NCBI GenBank assembly: GCA_023418475.1
Contig: JAEZZO010000020.1
Location: forward strand, 1-44,152
DNA length: 44,152 bases
Reading direction: 5' to 3'
Source of the DNA: Bacillota bacterium
Lineage (GTDB): Bacteria > Bacillota > Clostridia > Lachnospirales > Lachnospiraceae
A program made the position numbers and the translations under genes. Positions 34,150 to 41,761 of the stretch are shown in pieces. The notes under the pieces are model-generated. The model was given only the letters and a program-made list of their open reading frames with translations, was not told where the DNA came from and did no database searches. Positions within the stretch are counted from its first letter, which is position 1, and each line of letters starts with the position of its first letter.

Positions 34150-34186
34150 AGGCTATCGCATTATTGTAGAATAATCAAAATAGCCT
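34150..34186 (+). promoter_or_regulatory. two-tier hairpin after the minigene
   Basis: AGGCTAT with ATAGCCT encloses ATTATT with AATAAT. No T-run follows, so it is a structure of the leader, not a plain terminator. Confidence 0.5.
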
Positions 34187-34223
34187 TTGCATAATCCTGA
34201 ATTTATTCATTAGGAGGAGCAAA

Positions 34224-34502
34224 ATGAGCTATATTAAAGCAGATATCATCCTGCCCAAGGAGCTATTATTACTGGTGCAGGAATATGCTGACGGACAATA
34301 TCTGTATATTCCCAAGAAGGCAGATAATCGCAGGAATTGGGGAGATTGTACCAATTCCAGACTGATCATTAACCAGCGTGACAGTGAAATCTATGATAAA
34401 TATAGAAACGGAGTCAGTGTAATGGCACTAGCAGACGAATATTTTTTATCGATAAAAAGTATTCAACGTATCCTGTTAAAAGAAAAAAGGAATGCTAGTT
34501 AA
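34224..34502 (+). CDS. CD3324-family protein, small HTH
   Basis: 92-aa protein of the clostridial CD3324 family. The N-terminus 'ADIILPKELLLLVQEYADGQYLYIPKKADNRRNWG' matches the family pattern, and the C-terminal 'GVSVMALADEYFLSIKSIQRIL' is a helix-turn-helix like those of Mor- or Sigma-70-type DNA readers. Such proteins are presumed transcription factors. TTAGGAGGAG precedes the ATG. A hairpin terminator follows, and an 8-codon minigene precedes it. Confidence 0.8.
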   Translation: MSYIKADIILPKELLLLVQEYADGQYLYIPKKADNRRNWGDCTNSRLIINQRDSEIYDKYRNGVSVMALADEYFLSIKSIQRILLKEKRNAS

Positions 34503-34577
34503 CCATATGATAAAGCATTTCATAAAACCGTTAATGAACAGATTATTCCTTATTCTATCCATGATAGAAAAGATCAG

Positions 34578-34617
34578 AGGCAGTTTGCAAGAGACATAAT
34601 TCTCTTACAGACTGCCT
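34578..34617 (+). terminator. terminator after the CD3324 gene
   Basis: AGGCAGT-TG-AAGAGA pairs with TCTCTT-CA-ACTGCCT (small mismatches), then TATT. Confidence 0.65.
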
Positions 34618-34748
34618 TATTAGTAATCTTAAAAACATTTCTGAAACGAAATTAAGGTATCCCTTAAATAAATGTCATGATAATCTATAAATATCTGTTT
34701 ACTTCCTGCAGAACAAGAAAAAATTCATTCGATAGGAGGATATTTTAT

Positions 34749-34772
34749 ATGACTACACCTGATCATAACTAA
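34749..34772 (+). CDS. 7-codon minigene with strong RBS
   Basis: GATAGGAGG eight bases before an ATG opens MTTPDHN and a TAA stop. The stop codon lies in the left arm of the large hairpin 34768-34873, so ribosomes stopping here would unfold it. Confidence 0.4.
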   Translation: MTTPDHN

Positions 34773-34873
34773 TTTTCAAATGAACAACCAAATACTTGTC
34801 GATTGCCTGTTTCCTGATGGATCTGTTTAGCCTCTGGATTCGGGTTAAAAACCATACGGTTTTGAAAATTAGT
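34768..34873 (+). promoter_or_regulatory. large stem-loop overlapping the 7-codon minigene
   Basis: ACTAATTTTCAAA (34768-34780) is the exact complement of TTTGAAAATTAGT (34861-34873), a 13-bp stem holding an 80-base loop. It lies 215 bases before the DUF1062 gene. Confidence 0.55.
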
Positions 34874-35088
34874 ATGAGCTGTATAGAAATATAAAATGCC
34901 TTACCATAAACTCTGAATACCCTTTATTAAGTAGACAGATGATACTTGGCATCAATTTGATTATATATAATTTAATAGGCAAAACAGGGATATCGATTAG
35001 CTGCAGACTTTCTATCTGCCTTAATAATCCGACAGGATAACCTCTATCCCATCTATTTCTATGCAGCTTCTTAAAGGAGCGTATAGAA

Positions 35089-35661
35089 ATGCAAAACACA
35101 CATACTATAAGAATTATCCCCTCAAGCCAACCAACTGTAATTCGCAGCTGCCCCAAATGCGGTAACCGCTGTGAATACGAAAGCACCGGCAATTTTAGGG
35201 TGAATGCCAATCAAAGTTTAATTGATGTATGGCTGATTTATCAATGCAAAAAATGCAAGAGTACCTGGAATATGGATATATTAACAAGAACTCACCCCAA
35301 AACGATTGAAAAGGAACTATACCAAAAATTTCTCCAGAATGACAGCAAACTTGCTCTCCGTTATGCCTATGACAGCGCTGCGCATAGCAGAAACAAATCT
35401 ACGTTAAGTTATGAAGGCATCCCCTATGAGATCAAAAGCTGTAATGCTTTTCTTCCTGCACTTGAAGAATGCTTTCAACTGGAAATAATCTGTGAATATC
35501 CTCTTGATATCCGTGTGGATAAAATTTTAAGTCAGATATTTGGTATCTCGCGAGAACAGATTAAAAAGATGTGCGGTAATGGTAAAATCACTGCAAAGAA
35601 TAGCAGCAATGTTGAAAAAGCTAAAGTGAAAAATGGTATGCTTATTTGTTTTAACAACTGA
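35089..35661 (+). CDS. DUF1062 family protein with zinc ribbon
   Basis: 190-aa cytoplasmic protein of the DUF1062 type, no known function. Two CxxC pairs (CPKCGNRC near 21-28 and CKKCKS near 53-58) form a zinc ribbon. The C-terminal about 55 residues (IRVDKILSQIFGISREQIKKMCGNGKI...KVKNGML) look like an S4 RNA-binding fold, so an RNA-related role is possible. AAAGGAG is nine bases before the ATG. It is a lone gene with a hairpin after it. Confidence 0.78.
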   Translation: MQNTHTIRIIPSSQPTVIRSCPKCGNRCEYESTGNFRVNANQSLIDVWLIYQCKKCKSTWNMDILTRTHPKTIEKELYQKFLQNDSKLALRYAYDSAAHSRNKSTLSYEGIPYEIKSCNAFLPALEECFQLEIICEYPLDIRVDKILSQIFGISREQIKKMCGNGKITAKNSSNVEKAKVKNGMLICFNN

Positions 35662-35691
35662 TTGATAAGATATATGAGTAACCTGTATTAC

Positions 35692-35720
35692 AAAGAGACA
35701 CCAGTGAAAGGTGTCTCTTT
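35692..35720. terminator. terminator after DUF1062 gene
   Basis: AAAGAGACACC and GGTGTCTCTTT form an 11-bp stem; the T-run is part of the stem only. It separates the plus-strand DUF1062 gene from rlmH on the minus strand. Confidence 0.55.
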
Positions 35721-35774
35721 GGAGCGTTCAAGCCAGTAATCCAACACGTTATAACTAATTGCTGCTACTGTTTG

Positions 35775-36254
35775 TTACTTATGATAAGGCTCGTTCTGGT
35801 TAATCCGGTACGCACGGTAAACCTGCTCCAGTAATATCATTCTCATAAGCTGGTGCGGAAAGGTCATTTTGGAGAAGCTTAGTTGATAGTCGGCCCGTTT
35901 TAATACTTCACCCGATAGTCCAAGAGATCCGCCAATTACAAAACTGATATGACTGACACCCGAAATTCCAAGGGTATCTATTTTACCCGCAAGCTCCTCT
36001 GAAGTTAACATATTTCCTTCAATTGCTAGAGCAATGCAATAGGAATCCTCCTTCAAAACCTTCAGGATACGTTCCCCTTCCTTTTTCTTTATGATCGCTT
36101 CGAGAGCCTCACCTGCATTATCCGGTGTCTTCTCATCGGCCAGTTCAATCAGCTCGAGGTTGCAATATCTGCTAAGGCGCTTCCGATACTCATTAATTCC
36201 ATCCACCAGATATTTTTCCTTTATCTTACCCGCACAAATCAACGTTATTTTCAT
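35775..36254 (-). CDS. rlmH: 23S rRNA (pseudouridine1915-N3)-methyltransferase
   Basis: Methylates pseudouridine 1915 in helix 69 of 23S rRNA on assembled 70S ribosomes. 159 aa, normal for RlmH. SAM-binding knot: FVIGGSLGLS (residues 106-114), and the C-terminal 'QLMRMILLEQVYRAYRINQNEPYHK' is invariant in the family. The start overlaps the upstream phosphatase gene by 29 bases, with GGAAG nine bases before the ATG, so translation is probably coupled. Confidence 0.96.
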   Translation of the reverse strand: MKITLICAGKIKEKYLVDGINEYRKRLSRYCNLELIELADEKTPDNAGEALEAIIKKKEGERILKVLKEDSYCIALAIEGNMLTSEELAGKIDTLGISGVSHISFVIGGSLGLSGEVLKRADYQLSFSKMTFPHQLMRMILLEQVYRAYRINQNEPYHK

Positions 36255-36813
36255 TTTCAGCGTCTTCCTTCTTTATGTCCTCTCTGATATATTCATACAA
36301 TACACCATTCTTCACAAGTTTTAGCTTTTCTCCCTGAAACCCTCGTCTGCGAAGCTCTTTTTGGAAATTATAAAGCATGAAGCCATGAAACACGATTAAA
36401 ATGTTTTCTTTTGACCAGTCAATACGGTCCAGAAATTGGTTAATACGCCTTATCGTGTCCGTCCTGTTTTCCGGCTGGCTTTTCGATTTAAAATACCATG
36501 CCAGTCTTCCGCAGATATGCCATACTTCAAAGGGCAGCCGTATACGCTCCGTATGAATAAAAGGTGCATTATCCACCTCTCTTAACAATTTATCAAACAT
36601 AACATTACCACTGTATACTTCATGAGCGGTTGTAACAGCTCGGGGAATATCACTGGCATAACAGATATCCCACTCTATCCCATACATTTCTACTTTTTTC
36701 TTAATAACTTTGGATACTTCATATTTATTAGACCACTCACGAAATTCCTCTGAGGTCATCATTTTCTTATGGGGGCAATTCACTTTAAAATGTCGTAACA
36801 AACCTATGCGCAT
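36226..36813 (-). CDS. histidine phosphatase family protein
   Basis: 195-aa phosphoglycerate-mutase-like protein. The first motif reads GLLRHFKVN (His in RHF instead of the usual RHG) and the second histidine is in VFHGFML; an acid residue is in 'REVDNAPF'. The central part is unlike the 22259-22888 paralog, so these are different subfamilies. The gene overlaps rlmH by 29 bases. Whether the RHF variant is catalytically normal is not known. Its substrate is unknown. Confidence 0.8.
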   Translation of the reverse strand: MRIGLLRHFKVNCPHKKMMTSEEFREWSNKYEVSKVIKKKVEMYGIEWDICYASDIPRAVTTAHEVYSGNVMFDKLLREVDNAPFIHTERIRLPFEVWHICGRLAWYFKSKSQPENRTDTIRRINQFLDRIDWSKENILIVFHGFMLYNFQKELRRRGFQGEKLKLVKNGVLYEYIREDIKKEDAENENNVDLCG

Positions 36814-37248
36814 ATGTAATGCCTTTCTAATGCTTGTATTTTCTGACTATTCGATTTTAACTATATTGTTATTATCTTAATCTCCAATATGAATAAAAAT
36901 CTATGATGCATTTTTCATTATATCTTATTTTCTATTACTTTTTCAATCATTTTACAAAATTAATTATTATGCGCACATATCAAGAGTCGTAATGAGTTGT
37001 TTTACCTGACCATTACTTTATCTGAACATTGTCTTACCTGATCATTGTCTTATCTGATCGTTATTTATTATGAATGCAAATTATACTTTTCTCGCTAATA
37101 GTCTATCAAAATGACCGGAATATTATATTGCTATCCACTGCAAAAAACTGTAATATATAACCATATCAGAAATTTATCTCATTTAGCTTATTCATTATGA
37201 TTGTATCTTAAATGATTGTCACCATGAAAGAAAGGTATGGTTAGTTTT
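36814..37248. promoter_or_regulatory. intergenic region upstream of the DJ-1 gene with 16-bp tandem repeats
   Basis: About 435 AT-rich bases between divergent genes. A set of four near-identical 16-17 base units lies at 37001-37065. No gene-like frame is seen. The rest holds no recognisable structure. Confidence 0.55.
37001..37065. repeat. four-unit tandem repeat, about 16 bp each
   Basis: Units: TTTACCTGACCATTAC, TTTATCTGAACATTGTC, TTACCTGATCATTGTC and TTATCTGATCGTTATT. Consensus TTAYCTGATCATTGTC. Spacing of about 16 bp is not a full number of helical turns. Confidence 0.7.
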
Positions 37249-37830
37249 ATGAAATTATTAGTTTTACTGGCAAAAGGATTCGAAACAATGGAGTTTAGTG
37301 CATTTATCGATGTTATGGGTTGGGCCCGTAACGATTATGGCTGCGATATTACGGTCGATACCTGTGGTTTTAACAAAGAGGTCCTCAGTACCTTCCATGT
37401 TCCTGTTATAGTTGATAAATTGATCTCAGATATCCATCCGGAGGAATATGATGCTCTGGCAATCCCAGGAGGCTTTGAAGAATTTGGTTTTTATGAAGAA
37501 GCTTATGATGAAAGGTTTCTCGATCTGATCCGCAATTTTAATGTGAATAACAAAATAATCGCTTCCATCTGTGTAGGTGCCTTACCCCTCGGTAAAAGCG
37601 GTATCCTGGCTCACAAAAATGCAACAACCTACCATTTAGGCACCGGTATACGACAGGATCAGCTGCGTAGTTATGGAGCAAATATCATTAACGATCCCAT
37701 CGTAGTGGATAAGAATATCATAACTTCCTACTGTCCCAAGACAGCTCCCGGTGTTGCTTTTTTACTTCTCGAGATGCTCACATCGAAGGAATTATCTAAT
37801 ACAGTACAAAAAGCAATGGGATATGAATAA
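37249..37830 (+). CDS. DJ-1/PfpI family protein
   Basis: 193-aa cytoplasmic protein of the DJ-1/PfpI superfamily (glyoxalase, protease-like or stress chaperone roles in relatives). It begins MKLLVLLAKGFETMEF with the conserved Glu near 17, carries the nucleophile-elbow ASICVGALPLGKSG (Cys about 106) and 'GGFEEFGFYEEAYD' (oxyanion). An ATG 12 bases upstream at 37237 is open but sits on its own AAAGG site; the family begins at MKLL. Function is unassigned. Confidence 0.85.
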   Translation: MKLLVLLAKGFETMEFSAFIDVMGWARNDYGCDITVDTCGFNKEVLSTFHVPVIVDKLISDIHPEEYDALAIPGGFEEFGFYEEAYDERFLDLIRNFNVNNKIIASICVGALPLGKSGILAHKNATTYHLGTGIRQDQLRSYGANIINDPIVVDKNIITSYCPKTAPGVAFLLLEMLTSKELSNTVQKAMGYE

Positions 37831-37960
37831 GTTTATATATTCTTCTTCTTTTTCATGTAATTTTTATAATGTATTCACAATGTAAACACAATTTCAGGCT
37901 ATACTTTATATCATAGATAGTGATAAAACACTTTCTACTCCCACCCTATTATACGCTATA

Positions 37961-37986
37961 GCTATACAGCTCCCCTGCTGTATAGC
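37961..37986. repeat. 10-bp perfect hairpin before the terminator
   Basis: GCTATACAGC and GCTGTATAGC with a 6-base loop, immediately before the terminator 37989-38020. It has no T-run of its own. Confidence 0.6.
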
Positions 37987-37988
37987 AG

Positions 37989-38020
37989 AAAAAGAACCCA
38001 ATCTCGGTTGGGTTCTTTTT
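37989..38020. terminator. bidirectional terminator between DJ-1 gene and mazF
   Basis: AAAAAGAACCCAA pairs with TTGGGTTCTTTTT over a 6-base loop. It serves both the plus-strand DJ-1 gene and the minus-strand rex-to-mazF cluster. Confidence 0.92.
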
Positions 38021-38377
38021 CTATCTAAAATATGTATCTAAAGAGAAACTAATAATAAGGGCTCTATCAATTTTCTTTAATACATCCCGATCCAAATGAC
38101 AAACTTTTTCTTTTAATCTCGATTTATCTATCGTTCTTACCTGTTCCAGCAAGATTACGGAATCCTTGACGATACCATATTTTTCTGCATCCAGCTCCAC
38201 ATGTGTGGGGAGCTTTGCTTTGTTCATTTTAGATGTAATGGCCGCACATATTACAGTAGGACTATGTTTATTACCTGTATCATTCTGAATTATCAGAACC
38301 GGCCTGACACCACCCTGCTCGGATCCGACCACTGGTCTTAAATCCGCATAGAAGATATCTCCTCTTTTAATTATCAC
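38021..38377 (-). CDS. mazF: MazF/NdoA-type endoribonuclease toxin
   Basis: Sequence-specific mRNA interferase of the MazF/PemK family, 118 aa. Family residues: IKRGDIFYADLRPVVGSEQGGVRPVLIIQND at the start (shown in pieces), 'VICAAITSK' and 'KDSVILLEQVRTIDKSRL'. The GTG at 38377 gives the usual MIIKRGDIFYADL start with GGAG ten bases upstream; a GTG at 38386 is also open but too close. It sits just past alr, as in Bacillus alr-ydcD-ydcE, but no antitoxin frame is found between alr and mazF. It has its own promoter. It may be controlled by an antitoxin elsewhere. Confidence 0.9.
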   Translation of the reverse strand: MIIKRGDIFYADLRPVVGSEQGGVRPVLIIQNDTGNKHSPTVICAAITSKMNKAKLPTHVELDAEKYGIVKDSVILLEQVRTIDKSRLKEKVCHLDRDVLKKIDRALIISFSLDTYFR

Positions 38378-38469
38378 TTTATTCACACTCCAATATTAGG
38401 CTTACCCTTATTATTGCCAGTTTCTTCGTGTGTATTCCATAAAGTGCATCAATTTTACAGATTATTCAA

Positions 38470-38497
38470 ATAATATGATTTTCTCTTCAAAAGTCAA
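38470..38497 (-). promoter_or_regulatory. mazF promoter
   Basis: On the minus strand TTGACT (38492-38497), a 16-base spacer and TATTAT (38470-38475), with about 90 bases of leader to mazF. No antitoxin ORF fits in it. Confidence 0.6.
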
Positions 38498-38524
38498 GGT
38501 TAAGTTTCATATAAATTGAGATCA

Positions 38525-39667
38525 TCATTTATCATAATATACTCTGGGTATTCTCTTGCCCACTGTGCATACAAGTTCATATGAAAATGAATGAGACGCC
38601 TCTGCAAGTTCTTCCGTTGATAGATACGCCTGTGCATCTCTGCCAAGAAGCGTTACTGTATCACCCTGAACTACATTTGGAATATCTGTAACATCCGCCA
38701 TAAACTGATCCATGCAGACTCTTCCTATAATCGGTGCGTATCTGCCATGAATAATAACCTTACCTGTGTTAGATAGATTTCTGGAGTAGCCATCGCCATA
38801 ACCAACCGGTATCGTTGCTATTTTTGTTTTCCTTTTCGTAATAAAAGTGGCCCCATAGCTTACACCGACTCCCGCCTCAACATCCTTTACAAAGACAACG
38901 TGTGTTTTAATCTCCATGGCGGGAATTAATTTTATTTCCTCCTTATTCACCAGATCGGACGGATAGATTCCATAGGTTATAATTCCGCTGCGTACCATAT
39001 TAAAATATGCCTGCGGAAAATCTATGATACCGGCACTGTTGGCTACATGCTTTACCGGAATATGTATTTCTTCCTGTTCCAATAATTCATTAAACTTAAT
39101 ATATCTGTTAAGTTGATTTTGAGCATGCGATTTGTCTTCCTCATCTGCCTGGGCAAAATGGGTGAACATACCTTCCATTATTATATTGGGAAGTGTGGCT
39201 ATCCGTTTTATCTCCAGCACACTGTTTACCGTATCTGTGAAACCGATACGGCTCATACCCGTATCCAGTTTAATATGAATTTTTACAGTTTTCCCTTGTT
39301 TTACCGCTTCTTCCGAAAGTGCCTGTGCCATCTCGTATTGGAAGATTGTCTGGGTAACATCATAGGCAACAACCAGATCATATTGTTCTCTTGCAGTATA
39401 GCCTAAAATTAATATTGGCTTCGTAATTCCTGCTTTTCTTAGTTCTACCGCCTCCTCAATGATTGCGACTCCATATGCATCCGTACTTCCGCTTTCATCG
39501 AGTGCCCTTGCAACCGGAACAGCTCCGTGTCCGTAAGCATCTGCTTTGATAATCGCCATAACCCTGGTATCGGCAGTTACTTTTTTTCTGATCTCACTAA
39601 GGTTATGACGAATTGCACTTAAGTTAATATTTGCCTGTACTCTGTAATAGTCCTGATTTTTTTGCAT
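38525..39667 (-). CDS. alr: alanine racemase
   Basis: PLP-dependent racemase that supplies D-alanine for peptidoglycan. 380 aa. The PLP lysine is in IIKADAYGHGA (Lys41), the catalytic tyrosine in VGVSYGATF, and 'GRVCMDQFMADVTD' is the conserved active-site strand. Start: the ATG at 39667 has GAGGA seven bases before it; a longer frame opens at 39685. It follows nnr by 95 bases. This nnr-alr-mazF order is a familiar clostridial cluster. Confidence 0.95.
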   Translation of the reverse strand: MQKNQDYYRVQANINLSAIRHNLSEIRKKVTADTRVMAIIKADAYGHGAVPVARALDESGSTDAYGVAIIEEAVELRKAGITKPILILGYTAREQYDLVVAYDVTQTIFQYEMAQALSEEAVKQGKTVKIHIKLDTGMSRIGFTDTVNSVLEIKRIATLPNIIMEGMFTHFAQADEEDKSHAQNQLNRYIKFNELLEQEEIHIPVKHVANSAGIIDFPQAYFNMVRSGIITYGIYPSDLVNKEEIKLIPAMEIKTHVVFVKDVEAGVGVSYGATFITKRKTKIATIPVGYGDGYSRNLSNTGKVIIHGRYAPIIGRVCMDQFMADVTDIPNVVQGDTVTLLGRDAQAYLSTEELAEASHSFSYELVCTVGKRIPRVYYDK

Positions 39668-39762
39668 AACATTTTCCTCATTCATTTTATTATCGCTAGC
39701 CTTTCCATGTGTCTGTTTCTACTTCAAACAACTCACATATTTTATTTTGGTAGGTGAAAATG

Positions 39763-41358
39763 CTAAGATAATTCACTTGCCTTTCGTAATACCTTTGAAA
39801 TGGCATCCACAATATCACCGGCCATCATCGAATATCTTCCCTTATCCTGTGCGGCGATATCCCCCGCCAGTCCATGAAGGTACACCGCAAGACAGGTTGC
39901 CTCATAAGGTTTCATTCTCTGCGCTATGAGTGCCGCTATGATACCGGTCAGAACATCACCGCTGCCTCCGGTTGCCATTCCGTTATTACCGGAAGTATTA
40001 ATAAATCTGTATTTCTTATATGCAACAACTGTTCGTGCATCCTTGATCGCATATATTAAATCATTATTATAAGAACATTGGCAGGCAGTGTCAATAAGAT
40101 TATTGGCAATCCCTGAAACCGGTGTATTAATCAGCCTGGAAAGCTCAGCCAGATGTGGTGTTACAATGATCTGTCCTTTATAAAAGGATGCTGCATACTC
40201 TACTCGTTGACTGACCGAACCCTTATTCATGGTGTGACCTGGCAAATCCATACTTCTAAAAGAATCTGTCCTTTCTGCCAATAAAGTATTTAAACTAATT
40301 TGTTGATCTATCATCCTGGATAACATTGTTATGCCATCCGCATCAATGATAACCGGAACCTTTGCATATTGGAACACGGTATCCAGCAGGAGCTGCGTAT
40401 TTTGTGACAATCCAAGGCCGGGTCCGATCACAATAACGCTAGCCCAGGAAATGGCTGCTTCAAGGTCCTCTTCCTGATAGGATCCATATAAGGCTTCTGG
40501 TATAGAAGTCTGCAGAATAATTCTGTTTTCACTGGAAGTCAGTACCTTAACAAGGCCCGCACCCATCCGGTAAGCCGCTCTTGCCGACAGACAGGCTGCC
40601 CCGCTCATTCCGTTGCTTCCCGCTATTATTAGTACCTTACCATAGGTTCCCTTATTGCTGTAATTTAATCTAGCCGGAAGCTTCTCTAAATCCTCCGGTT
40701 CATAATATATTGTATCAGGTCCTGCACTTTGCACGGCAACAGGGGGAAAACCAATATCGGCCACGGTAACAGCTCCTGCATATTCCGCTCCCGGATATAA
40801 TAAAATTCCCTTCTTCCTCTGACCGAAGGTAACTGTTGCATCCGCATGAATTGCACAGTTCATTATGCTTCCATCATCCGCTGATATTCCGGACGGGATA
40901 TCAACCGAAAATACGGTGCAGTCCATCCCGTTAATCTGATTTATTATCTCCTGATAAATTCCCATGACCGGTCTGGAAAGACCAACACCAAAAATTGCAT
41001 CAATTATAATATTATATTCCGAAAGCTTGTTGCTGTTTTCAAAGGGAATGCCTATTTTCTCTGCGATTTCCAATTGTGCCTTCATACCCGCAGATGCTTT
41101 CTCTTTCTCCCCTAAAAAAAGAATTGCAACCCGGTAACCCTGTAAATACAGAATTCTACCAGCTGCAACACCATCACCGCCATTATTCCCCAAGCCGCAT
41201 ACTGCCAGTATGCGTTCTTCTTTTTTAATCTGCCTCTTCATCACTACCGTTACTTCATAAGCAGCTCTTTCCATCAGTACTGCCTGTGGTATGTTAATAG
41301 CATTGATCGTATAATCATCTATCTGCTTTGCTTCCTTTGAGTTAACCGCATATCTCAT
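39763..41358 (-). CDS. nnr: bifunctional NAD(P)H-hydrate epimerase / ADP-dependent dehydratase
   Basis: Repairs hydrated NAD(P)H: the N-terminal NnrE (YjeF_N, about 1-215) epimerises the hydrate and the C-terminal NnrD (about 230-531) dehydrates the S form using ADP. 531 aa. NnrE marker: VCGLGNNGGDGVAAGR; NnrD markers: VIIGPGLGLSQN-like GPGLG, VIDADG, VTPHLAEL and NGMATGGSGDVLTG. A stretch of about 30 residues between VIDADG and the TPH strand is longer than usual. GGTGAGGA is seven bases before the ATG. It follows acpS by seven bases. Confidence 0.94.
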   Translation of the reverse strand: MRYAVNSKEAKQIDDYTINAINIPQAVLMERAAYEVTVVMKRQIKKEERILAVCGLGNNGGDGVAAGRILYLQGYRVAILFLGEKEKASAGMKAQLEIAEKIGIPFENSNKLSEYNIIIDAIFGVGLSRPVMGIYQEIINQINGMDCTVFSVDIPSGISADDGSIMNCAIHADATVTFGQRKKGILLYPGAEYAGAVTVADIGFPPVAVQSAGPDTIYYEPEDLEKLPARLNYSNKGTYGKVLIIAGSNGMSGAACLSARAAYRMGAGLVKVLTSSENRIILQTSIPEALYGSYQEEDLEAAISWASVIVIGPGLGLSQNTQLLLDTVFQYAKVPVIIDADGITMLSRMIDQQISLNTLLAERTDSFRSMDLPGHTMNKGSVSQRVEYAASFYKGQIIVTPHLAELSRLINTPVSGIANNLIDTACQCSYNNDLIYAIKDARTVVAYKKYRFINTSGNNGMATGGSGDVLTGIIAALIAQRMKPYEATCLAVYLHGLAGDIAAQDKGRYSMMAGDIVDAISKVLRKASELS

Positions 41359-41365
41359 ACAATCC

Positions 41366-41728
41366 TCACCTGCTCTCGCCTATTACAAATGCATTGGAAT
41401 AATCCTCTGTATTGGTTATAGTAACATGAATAACGGCAGTTCCCTGCTCTTTTGCAAGCCCTGCCGCATTACCGTATAAATTAACAAATGGTTTGCCCTG
41501 TGGATTTCGGAGTACTTCTATATCTGCCGGTGAAAAATGAAGGAAACCGGTGCCAAGCATTTTAGCAACCGCTTCTTTTACAGCAAAGTTATCTGCAGCT
41601 TTTTTTTGATCCTGCCGGATTAGTAATATTTCCTGTTCCGTATAGCATCTTCGAAGGAAATGCTCTCTCTCGCAAGCTTTCACAACTCGGCTTATTTCAA
41701 TTAAATCGACTCCAATCCCAGTTATCAT
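41366..41728 (-). CDS. acpS: holo-[acyl-carrier-protein] synthase
   Basis: Transfers phosphopantetheine from CoA to acyl carrier protein. 120 aa with the start at the ATG 41728 (a TTG at 41737 is also open but sits two bases from GAGAGG). Mg/CoA sites: GIGVDLIEI with Asp8, and 'NFAVKEAVAKMLG' with the conserved Glu. It ends in IHVTITNTEDYSNAFVIG, normal for AcpS. The gene lies between the coiled-coil unknown and nnr, on one transcript. Confidence 0.95.
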   Translation of the reverse strand: MITGIGVDLIEISRVVKACEREHFLRRCYTEQEILLIRQDQKKAADNFAVKEAVAKMLGTGFLHFSPADIEVLRNPQGKPFVNLYGNAAGLAKEQGTAVIHVTITNTEDYSNAFVIGESR

Positions 41729-41761
41729 CTTCTTCAAAGCCTCTCTGCTTAATTTTTTTAC

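Larger units (their letters stand above)
34503..35088. other. gene-poor stretch between CD3324 and DUF1062 genes
   Basis: About 585 bases. It holds the terminator at 34578-34617, a 7-codon minigene at 34749-34772 and the large hairpin arms at 34768-34780 and 34861-34873. The open frame at 34869-35210 on the minus strand lacks a ribosome site and overlaps the DUF1062 gene, so I do not call it. Confidence 0.6.

Noticed and set aside
34869..35210. 113-aa minus-strand frame
   Set aside because: No ribosome site, no family resemblance, and it overlaps the start of the DUF1062 gene on the other strand.
37119..37165. Imperfect inverted repeat near the DJ-1 promoter
   Set aside because: Matches are mostly A/T and not better than expected in this composition.
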